Shown here: positions 7,763 through 16,819 of the stretch, one piece after another
Layout: each line of letters starts with the position of its first letter
How positions within the stretch are numbered: the stretch's first letter is position 1
Assembly (NCBI GenBank): GCA_024233215.1
Contig: JACKPW010000017.1
Location: 1-64,000, forward strand
Length of the DNA stretch: 64,000 nucleotides
Direction of reading: 5' to 3'
DNA from: Verrucomicrobiales bacterium
GTDB lineage: Bacteria; Verrucomicrobiota; Verrucomicrobiia; Limisphaerales; J093
Notes under the pieces: model-generated
Database searches by the model: none
What the model was told of the DNA's origin: nothing
The model's input: the letters and a program-made list of their open reading frames with translations, nothing else
Made by a program: the position numbers and the translations under genes

Positions 7763-10000
7763 TTACACCGGGTAGTCCAGCGCCTCGCGGGTCATGACGC
7801 CGGTCAGGGCGGTGGCTGCCCGGTCCTTGGCGAGGCGTGAGCCGGTGAGGCAGCCGTCGAGTTTGGCGCGCAGCCGGGCAAAGCCCTCCAATCCGGTGAA
7901 ACAGACACAGGGACCGGCCTTGGGCGGGTGGGGTTCCCCAATCTCCACCACGTCCGCCACAGCGCGGGCGGAACCGGCGATTCCGGGAATCATCCCTTCG
8001 AGGCTATCAAGATCCTCGGCCCCAAAACAGGCGCTGCAGCTCTCGTTGGTCCACGCCGGGTGTTGCCGGTAGCCATGGACGATCTCCGCACAAATCCGCG
8101 CCACCTCGCCCGCCGCCCGGGCACACTGCACGTGACACAGGTTGGTAAGAAACGCGACCGTGCCGGCCAGGCCATCCGCCACGGCCGGATTGTCCGGCCC
8201 CCGCGTTTCCAATTCCCGGACGTCGAGAATGAACTGACGTGCCGCCAGCAACCAACAGAGGGCGTCGGCCAGCGGGAAGGTCACCCCCTGTCGGGTCTTG
8301 TGGTAGAGCTTGGCGCCCGAGGCATCCGTGGCGGTCTGGATGTGGCGGATGGTCCAGCGCCACAACTGCATGGCGGTGGCGAGCGTGCAGGCGCCGGACC
8401 CCGGCCGGAACGACGCGGTTCCCCGCAGTTCCTGGATCCACTGATCGAACTGGGCCAGGAAGAGCTCGTTCGTCATGGTCAGGGAAAGCTGGAGCCGTTG
8501 AACCGCCTCCGGGCCCTCGTAGGTGGCCTCCAGTTGCGCATCCATCCACTTCTGGCCGAGGAAGCCGGGGCAATCCTCCGTGACGCCGTAGCCGCCCATG
8601 AGGCTGACGGCCTCGCGCATCATGTTGGCGCCGTGTCCGGTGTTCCAGAGCTTGCAGGCGGGGCAAAGAACGTTGGCGACCGAATCCAACAGGGCGAATT
8701 TCACCAGCGGATCCTCATCCAGTTCCTGGAGCCGACGTTCGTCGCGCTCCCCGGCGGGCCGGTCCAGCAGGGCGACCAGGTCGAGCCCCCGCTTCTGCGC
8801 CTGGGCCATGGCCTTGAACGCCGCGCGCCCGGCGAGTCCCTGGCGTGCGAGCAATTCGTCCTTCCGTCGCTCCAGCGGATCCAGGTCATCAAACACGCGG
8901 GCGGCCTCGAACCCGAGGGAGGCGCTGGCCTCGCCGGTTGCCCAGACGTCCACCAATCGGTGCAACACGTCCTCCTTTTGCTGCAACCCCATCTCATAGC
9001 GCGGCGTGCCGGGACCTCCCTGACCACCCCGGAACCGGCGGCGCTGGTAGAGGATCACCGGCTCCACGGCGGAGAGCAGCTTCGCCGAGGTCATGAGCCC
9101 GACGGTCACACGGGTGCGTCGGAACACAGCCTCGATGATGTCACTGTGGGAGTAGTTTGGCAGGATGACCCCGTCCTTGACGGTGTACCCGCCGATGATC
9201 CGGCTGGCGGGGACGCGGAGGTTGAAGGACGGGTCGCGGGTGGAGGAGAGTTGGTGAACCATCTTCTTCGTGGGCACGCCACGATCCCAGGTGCCCTCGT
9301 CGCTCTCCTCGAGGATGACCATGCAAGTGCCCTTGAGCCGCGGGTCATCGGACTCGACGGCCGCGGTGACGACGTTGGCGAAGCCCATGTTGGTGATGAA
9401 CCGGCCGCGCTTGTCCACCTGCAGCACGGGTTCCCTGCCCTCCGACCATTCGGCGACCCGGACCTTGCCGCCGAGCATGCCGGTTTCCACCCCGACGAAC
9501 GGGAGCGGCTCGGTCAGCGCAAAGGCGGCACGGATCTGCCGGCGGTCTTCCCCGGGTTGCATCGGGGCGGCGAGATGCATGTAGTGTTCGCGTTGTTCAG
9601 GGGTACCCCGTTCGTGGATCGGGGCCAGGCCGAGATTTCCGGCCAGGCTGCACGTGGCGGCGCCGGCATCGACCCAGGCCAGTTCAAAGGCAATCAGGGC
9701 AAGGGCCAGATTCTTGGGGCCCTCGATGAAGCCGCCGTGTTCGGGGTTCAGGAAGGCCGCCGTGATGCCGCTCTCGTCGAAGGCACGCAGGAGGCCGGCC
9801 TTCTGGGGGGTCCATTCGTGGGAATTCCGCCCCCCCTCGGCCACGAGCCGGGCCACCGGACCGCGGGCCACCGTTCGACTGGACTGCACCAGCATGTGGA
9901 GGTCAAAGCGTTCCGCGAAACGCCACATGATCTGCCGCACCTCATCGCTGGGCAGGGTTTCGAGGGCCGGTCGGTCGGTTGATTCTCTCTGAGCTTCCAT
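7763..10000 (-). CDS. Acyl-CoA dehydrogenase family protein, extra-long form
   Basis: 745 residues from ATG at 10000 (MEAQRESTD). The FAD-dependent acyl-CoA dehydrogenase fold is visible: an N-terminal helical domain, a middle beta domain (AAFALTEP, then ITNMGFANV), and a C-terminal helical domain with GGYGVTEDCPG and TYEGPEAVQRLQLS. Glu495 in YEGPE occupies the catalytic-base position of medium-chain enzymes. The protein is much longer than the usual 380-600 residues; the extra C-terminal helical part contains several Cys (CHVQCA, ESCSACFG), as in other long FadE-like forms. It probably catalyses the first step of fatty-acyl-CoA beta-oxidation; substrate length is unknown. No other beta-oxidation genes are in the window. 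Confidence 0.82.
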   Translation of the reverse strand: MEAQRESTDRPALETLPSDEVRQIMWRFAERFDLHMLVQSSRTVARGPVARLVAEGGRNSHEWTPQKAGLLRAFDESGITAAFLNPEHGGFIEGPKNLALALIAFELAWVDAGAATCSLAGNLGLAPIHERGTPEQREHYMHLAAPMQPGEDRRQIRAAFALTEPLPFVGVETGMLGGKVRVAEWSEGREPVLQVDKRGRFITNMGFANVVTAAVESDDPRLKGTCMVILEESDEGTWDRGVPTKKMVHQLSSTRDPSFNLRVPASRIIGGYTVKDGVILPNYSHSDIIEAVFRRTRVTVGLMTSAKLLSAVEPVILYQRRRFRGGQGGPGTPRYEMGLQQKEDVLHRLVDVWATGEASASLGFEAARVFDDLDPLERRKDELLARQGLAGRAAFKAMAQAQKRGLDLVALLDRPAGERDERRLQELDEDPLVKFALLDSVANVLCPACKLWNTGHGANMMREAVSLMGGYGVTEDCPGFLGQKWMDAQLEATYEGPEAVQRLQLSLTMTNELFLAQFDQWIQELRGTASFRPGSGACTLATAMQLWRWTIRHIQTATDASGAKLYHKTRQGVTFPLADALCWLLAARQFILDVRELETRGPDNPAVADGLAGTVAFLTNLCHVQCARAAGEVARICAEIVHGYRQHPAWTNESCSACFGAEDLDSLEGMIPGIAGSARAVADVVEIGEPHPPKAGPCVCFTGLEGFARLRAKLDGCLTGSRLAKDRAATALTGVMTREALDYPV

Positions 10001-10198
10001 CACGCGTACTTCGTCGTTGCCAATCCGGGGGATTCTAGCGATCCGAAGGGCGCTTGTCACTCCCGGGAAAGCGGGGGAGACCACACCTCGCTCGAACCCC
10101 GTTTGGTGTGGGTCCGTTGGAGTTCCCCTCGTCCCGGAAGGGGTCCCTCCATCGGAGTCTCTTCGGGTCTATTCGTGGTGGAACTGCGTGGATCCGGC

Positions 10199-10927
10199 TT
10201 AACCGTCACGAAGATAACGGCCCACCGCGCCGGCGGCAGAATGCACGTGCAATTTGCGGTAGGTGTTGTGGAGATGGCTGTTGACGGTGCGAGCGTGGCA
10301 TCCGAGGTGCTCGCCGATCTCGTCGTAGGTCATGCCACGGGACAGGCACTCGAGGACCTCCCGCTCACGCGGTGTCAGGTTCCCCTTGCCGTCCGCGCCC
10401 CCCTTCCCGCCGGCGGGCGGCGCTCCCCGGAAGCTCTTCAGCACCAGGCGGGCAACGGAGGGAGTCATTTCCGAACCGCCGTCGCGCACCTGTTGGATCG
10501 CCTCGACCAAACGGGCGGGCGGCGTGCCCTTGATGAAGTAGCCGGACGCCCCCGCGGTCAGGGCCGGAAACACCCAGGCCGCCTCGTCATGCACGGTGAG
10601 TACGATGCACTGCACTTCCGGACACCTTTCCCGACAGGCCGCAACGAAACCCGTCCCACTGAGTCCGGGAAGCTCCAAATCCACGAGGACCACCTCGGCC
10701 CGCTGGTGGGCCAGGGCTGACAGTGCTTCCTCGGCCCGATCGAAATCGCCCATCACCCGGATTCTGCCGGAACCCTGCAGGGCGTCCACCAACGCCTCCC
10801 GCACGCCGGGCTCGTCCTCGACGATCATCACACCAATCGGTTCATCTTTGTGGGGCACGCGGAGATGAAAGCGTCTGACGGGCGGCACGGCAAGTCCGGG
10901 GCGCCCGAAGCCAGCAATTCTCTCCAT
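10199..10927 (-). CDS. NarL/LuxR-type response regulator
   Basis: 242 residues if started at ATG 10927. It has a receiver domain (IGVMIVEDEPG, phospho-acceptor in VLVDLELPG, lysine in GYFIKG) and a C-terminal LuxR HTH (LTPREREVLECLSRGMTYDEI). With the ATG start the phospho-Asp is residue 83; a GTG start at 10858 would put it at 60, nearer the family norm, so the first 23 residues may be untranslated. Neither start has a clear Shine-Dalgarno. It is probably the partner of the propeller sensor kinase upstream on the same strand (ends 11159), although a palindromic repeat now lies in the 231-bp gap. Confidence 0.85.
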   Translation of the reverse strand: MERIAGFGRPGLAVPPVRRFHLRVPHKDEPIGVMIVEDEPGVREALVDALQGSGRIRVMGDFDRAEEALSALAHQRAEVVLVDLELPGLSGTGFVAACRERCPEVQCIVLTVHDEAAWVFPALTAGASGYFIKGTPPARLVEAIQQVRDGGSEMTPSVARLVLKSFRGAPPAGGKGGADGKGNLTPREREVLECLSRGMTYDEIGEHLGCHARTVNSHLHNTYRKLHVHSAAGAVGRYLRDG

Positions 10928-11022
10928 GAACCGTCAACCGCCAACGGAGGGCCGAGTTCCACGAGGCCCTGACTTGATTCCAGGGACTCGTGGAACTCGT
11001 CCTTCCGAGGAGGGTTCAGGGT
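10928..11022 (+). repeat. Palindromic interspersed element R, copy 1
   Basis: A 12-bp perfect stem, GAGTTCCACGAG (10954-10965) and CTCGTGGAACTC (10987-10998), encloses a 21-nt loop; a second small hairpin CCTTCC-GA-GGAGGG follows. The same element occurs at 34849-34945 with substitutions that largely keep pairing. It separates the NarL-type regulator from its sensor kinase. The remaining sequence up to 11158 shows no gene. Confidence 0.75.
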
Positions 11023-11158
11023 CCCATTGCATGTGCGATCGCAAAGGGGGGCTCCCCATGGAGCGAGCCCAGTAAACCGCCCGGGGTTCCGTTTGAGGCA
11101 AGCCGATCGGACGTCGGCGCTCCGCCACAATGACAATTGCCGGCCCCAAGGGCGCGGT

Positions 11159-14100
11159 TCACGTTCCGTTCAGCGGCAGGCGGAGAATGACGCAGGTCCC
11201 CTGGCCGGGCTGCGAACGGATCTCGCAGGTACCCCGGATCGCCGTCATCCGGTCCTTCACGCTTCCCAGACCGACCCCATGGCTGCCATCGGTGCCCGGC
11301 CGGACCGGATCCGCGGGATCGAAGCCACGGCCGTCATCCTCGATCTCGATCACGAGCACCCCGGACTCGATCCGAAGTCGCAGGTGGACGACGGTTGCCG
11401 CGGCATGGCGCACCGCGTTGTGCACGATCTCGTTGGTCGCCAGCACCAGTTCGCGGCGCATCTCGGCAGGCACGGGGACTTGCGGCAGGTCGTCGGGAAG
11501 TTCCAGACGGCACCGAAGCCGGGCGGATCGAAGCCGGCGCTCGGCCTGCTGACACACCCGGGCGGCGAGGGCTTCCAGACTGTCGGCCTTGGGGTTGGTG
11601 ACCCAGATCAACTCCCTCAAGGCATGCAGGGCGTCGTGAGTGGTTTCCGAGAGGCGGTCGAGCCGGCGGGCCATTTCCTCAGGGGGGATCGACCGGGTCT
11701 CGCCAACGCGGCTCAGCAGGGTCAGTTCGGTGAGGTTGGCGCCCAGGCCGTCGTGCAGATCGCGGGCCAGGCGGCTTCGTTCCTGGAAACGCGCGGCTTC
11801 TTCCTCCAGTTGATGGAGATGGCGCAGTTCCCGGATGCGCCAACCCACTCCCAATGCTGCCAGCCCCAGCAGGGTGCCAACCCCCAGCAACCGCACGCTG
11901 GTCCGCTCGTACCAACGGGACTCGATTTGGACCGGCAGCATCGCCGAGTGGGAACTCCGGTAGCCGTGCCGGTTGATGGCGATGACCTCGAAGGTGTAAT
12001 CGCCGGGCGGCAGGTAGGCGTAGGTTGCCCGGCGCTCGGTTCCCGCCTCCACCCATTCCGGTTGCAGCCCGATCAACCGATAGCGGAACCGGGTTTGCTC
12101 GACTCCACGGAAGCTGGGGGCGGTAAAGGTGAACTCCGCCGAACGCCCCGCTTCCGGGGGCACGCGGACCGGTTCGAGGTGGGCCGGGACCATTCCGCGA
12201 ACCCCGGACCCGCCGCCGGGCGGGGCCTGGTAACGTGTCATCCCGGAGACCTGAAGCCGTTCGACCCGGGGAAGTGGGGCGTTGGTGAGATCGGGGCGAT
12301 GCGCCGGGTCAACCAGCGCCAGTCCCGCCACGGTGGCAAAGGCAAGCCGCCCGTCGCGCAGTCGGATCGACGGGGGTTGGCTGATCTGCCCGTTGTTTTC
12401 CACGTTGAGCAACCCGTCCGCTTCCCCGTAGCTCACGCAATGCACCTGCCCGGTGCGCCCGGTCACCACCTCCAGGAGTGCCTGACGCGGCGCGCGGTAG
12501 ATTCCATGGTCGTGGCCCACCCAAAGGGAGCCGAGTCCGTCACCGAGGACGCTGTTGACCTCGTTGACGGGGAGTCCGTTCCCGGTGGTGAGCGCCGTGG
12601 CCCGGCCGTCACGGACGCAATGCAACCCGTGATCCGTTCCCGCCCAAAGCAGTCCGTCCGCATCCTCGAACAGCGACCAGACATGCAGGCTTTCCAATCC
12701 CTCCTTCCGGCCGAGCGTTTCGAACCGCCCGTCCACCCACCGTGCCAGGCCACCCCCGCCGGTACCGAACCACAGGGTCCCCTGCCGGTCCTCGAGGATT
12801 GCGAGGACGTTCTCGTGCGGAAGCCCGTCCTTGGGCAGCCAGGTGGTGACCTCCCCGTCCTTCACCCGGTGCAGTCCACGGGCCGCCCCGACCCACATGC
12901 TGCCATCCCGCGCCGCGTAGAGGGTGCGGATCTTGGTTCGAAACCACTCGCCATCAAAGTTGCGCCAGGTCAGGGCGCCGTGATCCCAGATCGTGATGCC
13001 ACCGGCCGTCCCGATCCAGACCCTGCCCTGCGCATCCTCCGCCAGCGCCTTGACCTCCTTCCGACTGAGCCCGTCGGCCTCGGTCAGGGTCTCCACGCGG
13101 TCGCCATGAAACCGGGCCACCCCGCCGTCCGTACCCACCCACAGGGAGCCATCCGCCGTCTCGATCACAGCCCAGGTGTTGTCGTCCGGCAGGCCGTCGG
13201 CGTGGGTCAGCGTCTGGAACCGGCGGGGTTCCAGGCAGGCGAGTCCGCCCTCGCTGGTCCCGATCCAGAGATTGCCTTCGTGATCCTCCGCCATGCACAG
13301 CAACACGGTGGTATTGGCGAATCCGTCGAGCGGATACAGGGTGATGTCCTGTCTGCGGCGGCGCACGAGCGTCATGTTGCCTCCCATCTGACGCGTAAAC
13401 CGTTCCATGGGATACCAGAGCGCTCCCTGGGAATCCGCAAACAGCCAGGGTGGGTTCGAGAAGTTGCGAATGATCTCGTCCGAGACCGGTACCCAACCGC
13501 CTTCCCCCAACCGCCACAGCCGGGCGGTGGTGGAAAGATAGTCGCCCACCAGCGCGTACCGGGTGCCATCGCGGGTCTCGGCCAGGTCGAAAACGTGGTG
13601 GGTCGTGTGGGCAAGAGGCTCCGGGAACTGCGGCTGCCATGTTCCGTCAACCGGGGACTCGACGAAAAGCTGGGCACCGGTCGCGGCCCACAACCGGCCC
13701 TCCTGATCCTCCATGGCCGCGGGGATCATGCCCCGGACCATGCGCCCGGGCTCCATCCCCCATTGGGCCTGCCATCCTTTGCCAGTCGAGCGCACGAACA
13801 GCCCCAGGTTGGAACCTGCCGCCATCCGGCCGTCCGGGAGGCACAGCACACGTCCCACTTCGACATTCTCGCCACTCCCGGAAAGCTGTTCCGGCGTTGG
13901 AACGTCCGCGAGACTGTGGTGCCGGACCTCCTCGCCGATTTCCATCAACCCCGCCCCGGTTCCCACCCAGATGTGGCCGTGCAGATCCTGCGCCAGCGCA
14001 TGACATTGCTCATCCACGAACGCCGCATCGGTGGAGCGCGACCAAGTCACGAAGCGCTCGCCGTCGAACCGGGACACGCCGCGGCGGGTGCCCACCCAGA

Positions 14101-14299
14101 GGAAGCCCTGCCGGTCACAGAGAAGACTGAGCACCCGGTTGTCCGGCAGCCCGTTTTCCTGGCGCCACCGTCGGACAATGAAGTCGCGCTGCAACCAACC
14201 GGAAGCCACCGGCGGTTCCGCCGCGATGACCGGCAGCGCCAACGCCAGAAGCAGCCCGCCGACGAAACCGGTTCGGGGAGGGCTGTCCAGCGTGTTCAT
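11159..14299 (-). CDS. Two-component-regulator beta-propeller sensor histidine kinase
   Basis: 1046 residues from ATG at 14299 (MNTLDSPPRT), with a signal peptide ending VIAAEP. The frame is open further upstream but would overlap the zinc-ribbon gene on the other strand. Repeats of the type LWVGTxxG run from about residue 50 to 650, forming the periplasmic seven-bladed propeller modules typical of glycan-sensing hybrid systems; a Y_Y_Y domain follows (YTFEVIAINRHG), one TM segment near 790, a HisKA_3 dimerisation motif LARDLHDGLGANL with phospho-acceptor His849, and a HATPase domain (DDGRGFD, GLGSVKDRM). It lacks the receiver and AraC domain of Bacteroides hybrid kinases and pairs instead with the NarL-type regulator at 10199-10927. 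The ligand is probably a saccharide by family analogy. Confidence 0.88.
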   Translation of the reverse strand: MNTLDSPPRTGFVGGLLLALALPVIAAEPPVASGWLQRDFIVRRWRQENGLPDNRVLSLLCDRQGFLWVGTRRGVSRFDGERFVTWSRSTDAAFVDEQCHALAQDLHGHIWVGTGAGLMEIGEEVRHHSLADVPTPEQLSGSGENVEVGRVLCLPDGRMAAGSNLGLFVRSTGKGWQAQWGMEPGRMVRGMIPAAMEDQEGRLWAATGAQLFVESPVDGTWQPQFPEPLAHTTHHVFDLAETRDGTRYALVGDYLSTTARLWRLGEGGWVPVSDEIIRNFSNPPWLFADSQGALWYPMERFTRQMGGNMTLVRRRRQDITLYPLDGFANTTVLLCMAEDHEGNLWIGTSEGGLACLEPRRFQTLTHADGLPDDNTWAVIETADGSLWVGTDGGVARFHGDRVETLTEADGLSRKEVKALAEDAQGRVWIGTAGGITIWDHGALTWRNFDGEWFRTKIRTLYAARDGSMWVGAARGLHRVKDGEVTTWLPKDGLPHENVLAILEDRQGTLWFGTGGGGLARWVDGRFETLGRKEGLESLHVWSLFEDADGLLWAGTDHGLHCVRDGRATALTTGNGLPVNEVNSVLGDGLGSLWVGHDHGIYRAPRQALLEVVTGRTGQVHCVSYGEADGLLNVENNGQISQPPSIRLRDGRLAFATVAGLALVDPAHRPDLTNAPLPRVERLQVSGMTRYQAPPGGGSGVRGMVPAHLEPVRVPPEAGRSAEFTFTAPSFRGVEQTRFRYRLIGLQPEWVEAGTERRATYAYLPPGDYTFEVIAINRHGYRSSHSAMLPVQIESRWYERTSVRLLGVGTLLGLAALGVGWRIRELRHLHQLEEEAARFQERSRLARDLHDGLGANLTELTLLSRVGETRSIPPEEMARRLDRLSETTHDALHALRELIWVTNPKADSLEALAARVCQQAERRLRSARLRCRLELPDDLPQVPVPAEMRRELVLATNEIVHNAVRHAAATVVHLRLRIESGVLVIEIEDDGRGFDPADPVRPGTDGSHGVGLGSVKDRMTAIRGTCEIRSQPGQGTCVILRLPLNGT

Positions 14300-14446
14300 G
14301 TGCCTCCAATCCTGCCAAAGCCTCCCGGAGTCACGCAAGCCGGGGCAGTGATCCAGCCCATTCTCCAGGACGTCCGCATCCACCAACCCGCCAACCGCCG
14401 CATTCGGGCCAGTCCGGGATTGCACTTTGCCGTTCGAGCAGTTGCC

Positions 14447-14788
14447 ATGCAGGGCATGCGATGTCCGAAGTGCAACACCCGGGAACTGGTGGCCACCCGG
14501 GTCCGCGGAATCGAGGTGGACCAGTGCCCGGCGTGCCACGGCATCTGGTTCGACGAGTCCGAACTCGCCGCCCTCCTGCAGGCCGAACCGTCCGAACTCA
14601 AGCCGCTGACCCGCGGCCGGACCGACCCCGGGAGTGACCAGCAAAAGGGCGCATGTCCGCGTGACGGACGACTGTTGATGCGTGTCCACAGCACCCGGAA
14701 CCCCCGGCTGGTGGTGGACGTCTGCCCAGGGTGCCGTGGGCTGTGGCTCGATGGGGGCGAGCTGACGGCCCTGCTGCAGACCCGCTAG
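14447..14788 (+). CDS. Small zinc-ribbon (TFIIB-type) protein
   Basis: 113 residues from ATG 14447; an in-frame ATG at 14456 giving MRCPKC is equally possible and more like the family. The first ribbon has CPKC and CPAC followed by GIWFDESEL; the second repeats the pattern as CPRD (one cysteine replaced by Asp) and CPGC followed by GLWLDGGEL. Two tandem zf-TFIIB motifs with the W-D-x-x-E-L tail are common in small bacterial proteins of unknown function. It is divergent from the propeller kinase (147-bp gap). The second site may bind zinc poorly because of the missing cysteine. Confidence 0.8.
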   Translation: MQGMRCPKCNTRELVATRVRGIEVDQCPACHGIWFDESELAALLQAEPSELKPLTRGRTDPGSDQQKGACPRDGRLLMRVHSTRNPRLVVDVCPGCRGLWLDGGELTALLQTR

Positions 14789-14905
14789 CATCCGGCAGAA
14801 AGGACTTGTGTTACGCCGCCCGGCCCGGTTCCTCTTTCTGCGCCAGTGGCTCCGCCGCCCGGTTGAGTAACGCCGGGAGGGTTGGACGCCGGAACGGGTT
14901 CAGCC

Positions 14906-16015
14906 ATGCCGCTATACAAGCAAGAACATCTGCAGCACATTTCGCAGCAGTTCCGAATCTACGGTCAGATCCTGCACGCGGAACTCTGCAAGATCGGTCA
15001 CATCAACGAAACCTACACCGCCACCTACGAGCAGGGCGGGGTGACCGTTCGTTACATTCACCAGAAGATCAACCAGGGGGTCTTCAAGAAGCCGGTGGAG
15101 GTGATGGAAAACGTCATGCGGGTCACCGAACATCTGCGGGCAAAGCTGCGCACGAACGGCGCCCGCCAGTGCACCCGCCGGTCCCTCACCGTGGTCCCCA
15201 CCCACGAGGGCCAACCGTTCTACGTCGATGAGGAGGGCAATTACTGGCGCACGTTCGTGTTCGTCGAGCGCGTCCAGTCCTTTGAATCCGTGCAGACCCC
15301 GGAACAGGCCTTCGAAGCCGGCCGGGCGTTCGGCGAGTTCCAGAACCTGCTCGCCGACCTGCCGGGCGACCGGCTCCACGAGACCATCCCCGATTTCCAC
15401 AACACGCGGAAACGCTTCGCCGCGCTCCAATCCGCCATCGAGGCCGATGCGGCGGACCGGGTGCGCAAGGCGAAGGCGGAAATCGAGTTCGCGCTGGCCC
15501 AGGAACCGTGGATCGACACTCTGCTGCAGGCGCACGCCGAGGGGCGCATTCCCGAGCGCATCACCCACAACGACACCAAGTTCAACAATGTCATGCTCGA
15601 CTGGGAAACCGGCCGGGCCATGTGCGTGGTGGACCTCGACACGGTCATGCCGGGCCTGGTGCACTACGACTTCGGGGACATGGTGCGCACGACCACCAGC
15701 CCCACCATGGAGGACGAGCCGGACGTCTCGAAGGTCAGGCTGCAGATGCCGATGTTCGAGGCGTTGGCCCGGGGCTATGTCCAGGCCACCCGGGATTTCC
15801 TGACCCCCGAGGAACGCAGCCACCTCGCCTTTGCGGGAAAACTCATCAGCTACACCATCGGCATCCGGTTCCTCACCGACTATCTGCAGGGCGACACCTA
15901 CTTCCGGGTCCATCGCCCCGACCACAACCTGGCCCGCTGCCGCACCCAGTTCCAACTGGTCCGCTCCATCGCGGAACAGGAGGAAACCATGCAGCGTTTC
16001 GTCGAGGGCCTCTAA
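14906..16015 (+). CDS. NahK-like N-acetylhexosamine/sugar kinase (APH fold)
   Basis: 369 residues from ATG 14906. The APH-type kinase fold is clear: GHINETYTATYE near the nucleotide loop, catalytic H221-N222-D223 in THNDTKFNNVMLD, and the metal-binding aspartates in VVDLDTVMPG (D243, D245), followed by HYDFGDMVR. The run from HNDTK through FLTDYLQGDTYF closely resembles N-acetylhexosamine 1-kinase (NahK), which phosphorylates GlcNAc/GalNAc at C1. The substrate here is inferred. It is followed after 12 bp by KDPG aldolase (eda), indicating a sugar-catabolic operon. An inverted repeat GCAGAAAG/CTTTCTGC lies upstream (14797-14840) and may be regulatory. Confidence 0.78.
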   Translation: MPLYKQEHLQHISQQFRIYGQILHAELCKIGHINETYTATYEQGGVTVRYIHQKINQGVFKKPVEVMENVMRVTEHLRAKLRTNGARQCTRRSLTVVPTHEGQPFYVDEEGNYWRTFVFVERVQSFESVQTPEQAFEAGRAFGEFQNLLADLPGDRLHETIPDFHNTRKRFAALQSAIEADAADRVRKAKAEIEFALAQEPWIDTLLQAHAEGRIPERITHNDTKFNNVMLDWETGRAMCVVDLDTVMPGLVHYDFGDMVRTTTSPTMEDEPDVSKVRLQMPMFEALARGYVQATRDFLTPEERSHLAFAGKLISYTIGIRFLTDYLQGDTYFRVHRPDHNLARCRTQFQLVRSIAEQEETMQRFVEGL

Positions 16016-16027
16016 CCTCCACGTCCC

Positions 16028-16678
16028 ATGCCCGACCGCGAACAAACCATCGCCCGCCTGCTCGAATCCGGCATCGTCGCCATCATTCGGGCCAACTCTC
16101 CCGACCTGGCGCTGCCCGCCGCGAAAGCGCTGCTTGCGGGCGGCGTGAACGCCATCGAGGTCACCCTCACCACTCCGGGCGCGTGTGAGGCCATCGCCGC
16201 CATGAGCCGGGATTTGGGCGCCGGGGCGCTCATCGGCGTGGGCACCGTGCTGACTCCCGCGGATGCGAACGAGGCCATGGATGCCGGGGCAGCCTACGTG
16301 ATCTCACCGGTCTGCCGGACGGAACTGATCGCCGCCTCCCACGCGCGCGGCTGCCCGGTGATGCTGGGGTGTTACACCCCGACCGAAGCCCAGACGGCCC
16401 ACGAAGCGGGCGCGGATTTCATCAAGCTGTTCCCGGCGGATACCCTGGGACCGGCCTACATCAAGGCGTTGCTCGCCCCGTTGCCCCATCTGCGCATCGT
16501 GCCCACGGGCGGCGTGAACCATGAAACGCTGGCGTCGTTCATGCAGGCCGGTTGCGCCGCCGTCGGCGCCGGCTCCTGCCTGGTCTCGAAGGACATCCAG
16601 GAACGGCGCGACTGGGCGGAGCTGACCCGCCGCGCGGAGCGCTTCGTCGCCGCGATGAAGGCGGCGCGGGGAGCGTAG
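16028..16678 (+). CDS. eda: 2-dehydro-3-deoxy-6-phosphogluconate aldolase (KDPG/KHG aldolase)
   Basis: 216 residues, the usual length. It has the class I aldolase TIM barrel with catalytic Glu44 in AIEVTLTTPG, Schiff-base Lys133 in DFIKLFPAD and phosphate-binding PTGGVNHET. It cleaves KDPG to pyruvate and glyceraldehyde-3-phosphate at the end of the Entner-Doudoroff and uronate/galactonate routes. It lies 12 bp after the NahK-like kinase and probably shares its transcript. No edd, kdgK or uronate gene is in the window, so the exact 2-keto-3-deoxy substrate is open. Confidence 0.93.
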   Translation: MPDREQTIARLLESGIVAIIRANSPDLALPAAKALLAGGVNAIEVTLTTPGACEAIAAMSRDLGAGALIGVGTVLTPADANEAMDAGAAYVISPVCRTELIAASHARGCPVMLGCYTPTEAQTAHEAGADFIKLFPADTLGPAYIKALLAPLPHLRIVPTGGVNHETLASFMQAGCAAVGAGSCLVSKDIQERRDWAELTRRAERFVAAMKAARGA

Positions 16679-16682
16679 AACC

Positions 16683-16759
16683 CCATCTCCCATCTCCCAT
16701 CTCCGATCCTCCATCCTCCATCCTCCATCCTCCATCCTCCATCTTCCATCTTCCATCTC
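16683..16759. repeat. Heptanucleotide tandem repeat, 11 units
   Basis: Eleven consecutive 7-bp units: three CCATCTC, one CGATCCT, four CCATCCT, two CCATCTT, one CCATCTC. The tract fills most of the 141-bp gap between eda and metG and begins 4 bp after the eda stop. Runs of four identical units suggest recent slippage. It lacks spacers, so it is not a CRISPR array. Confidence 0.95.
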
Positions 16760-16819
16760 GCTCCCTCCCCCACCCTGCGTTTGCCAATTCGCGGTCGCTC
16801 CTTCACACTGCGCGCACGA

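Noticed and set aside
10075..10145. Hairpins CCACACC...GGTGTGG and CCCCTCGTCCCGGAAGGGG as a rho-independent terminator.
   Set aside because: Neither is followed by a T-tract on either strand, and no repeat copy was found elsewhere.
11027..14788. A very long open frame antisense to the propeller sensor kinase.
   Set aside because: Its protein is low-complexity and rich in Pro/Gly/Arg with no family pattern; the opposite strand encodes clear kinase domains. Only the last 113 codons (14447 onward) are a real gene.
16683..16759. Possible CRISPR array.
   Set aside because: Units are 7 bp and contiguous, with no spacers and no cas genes in the window.
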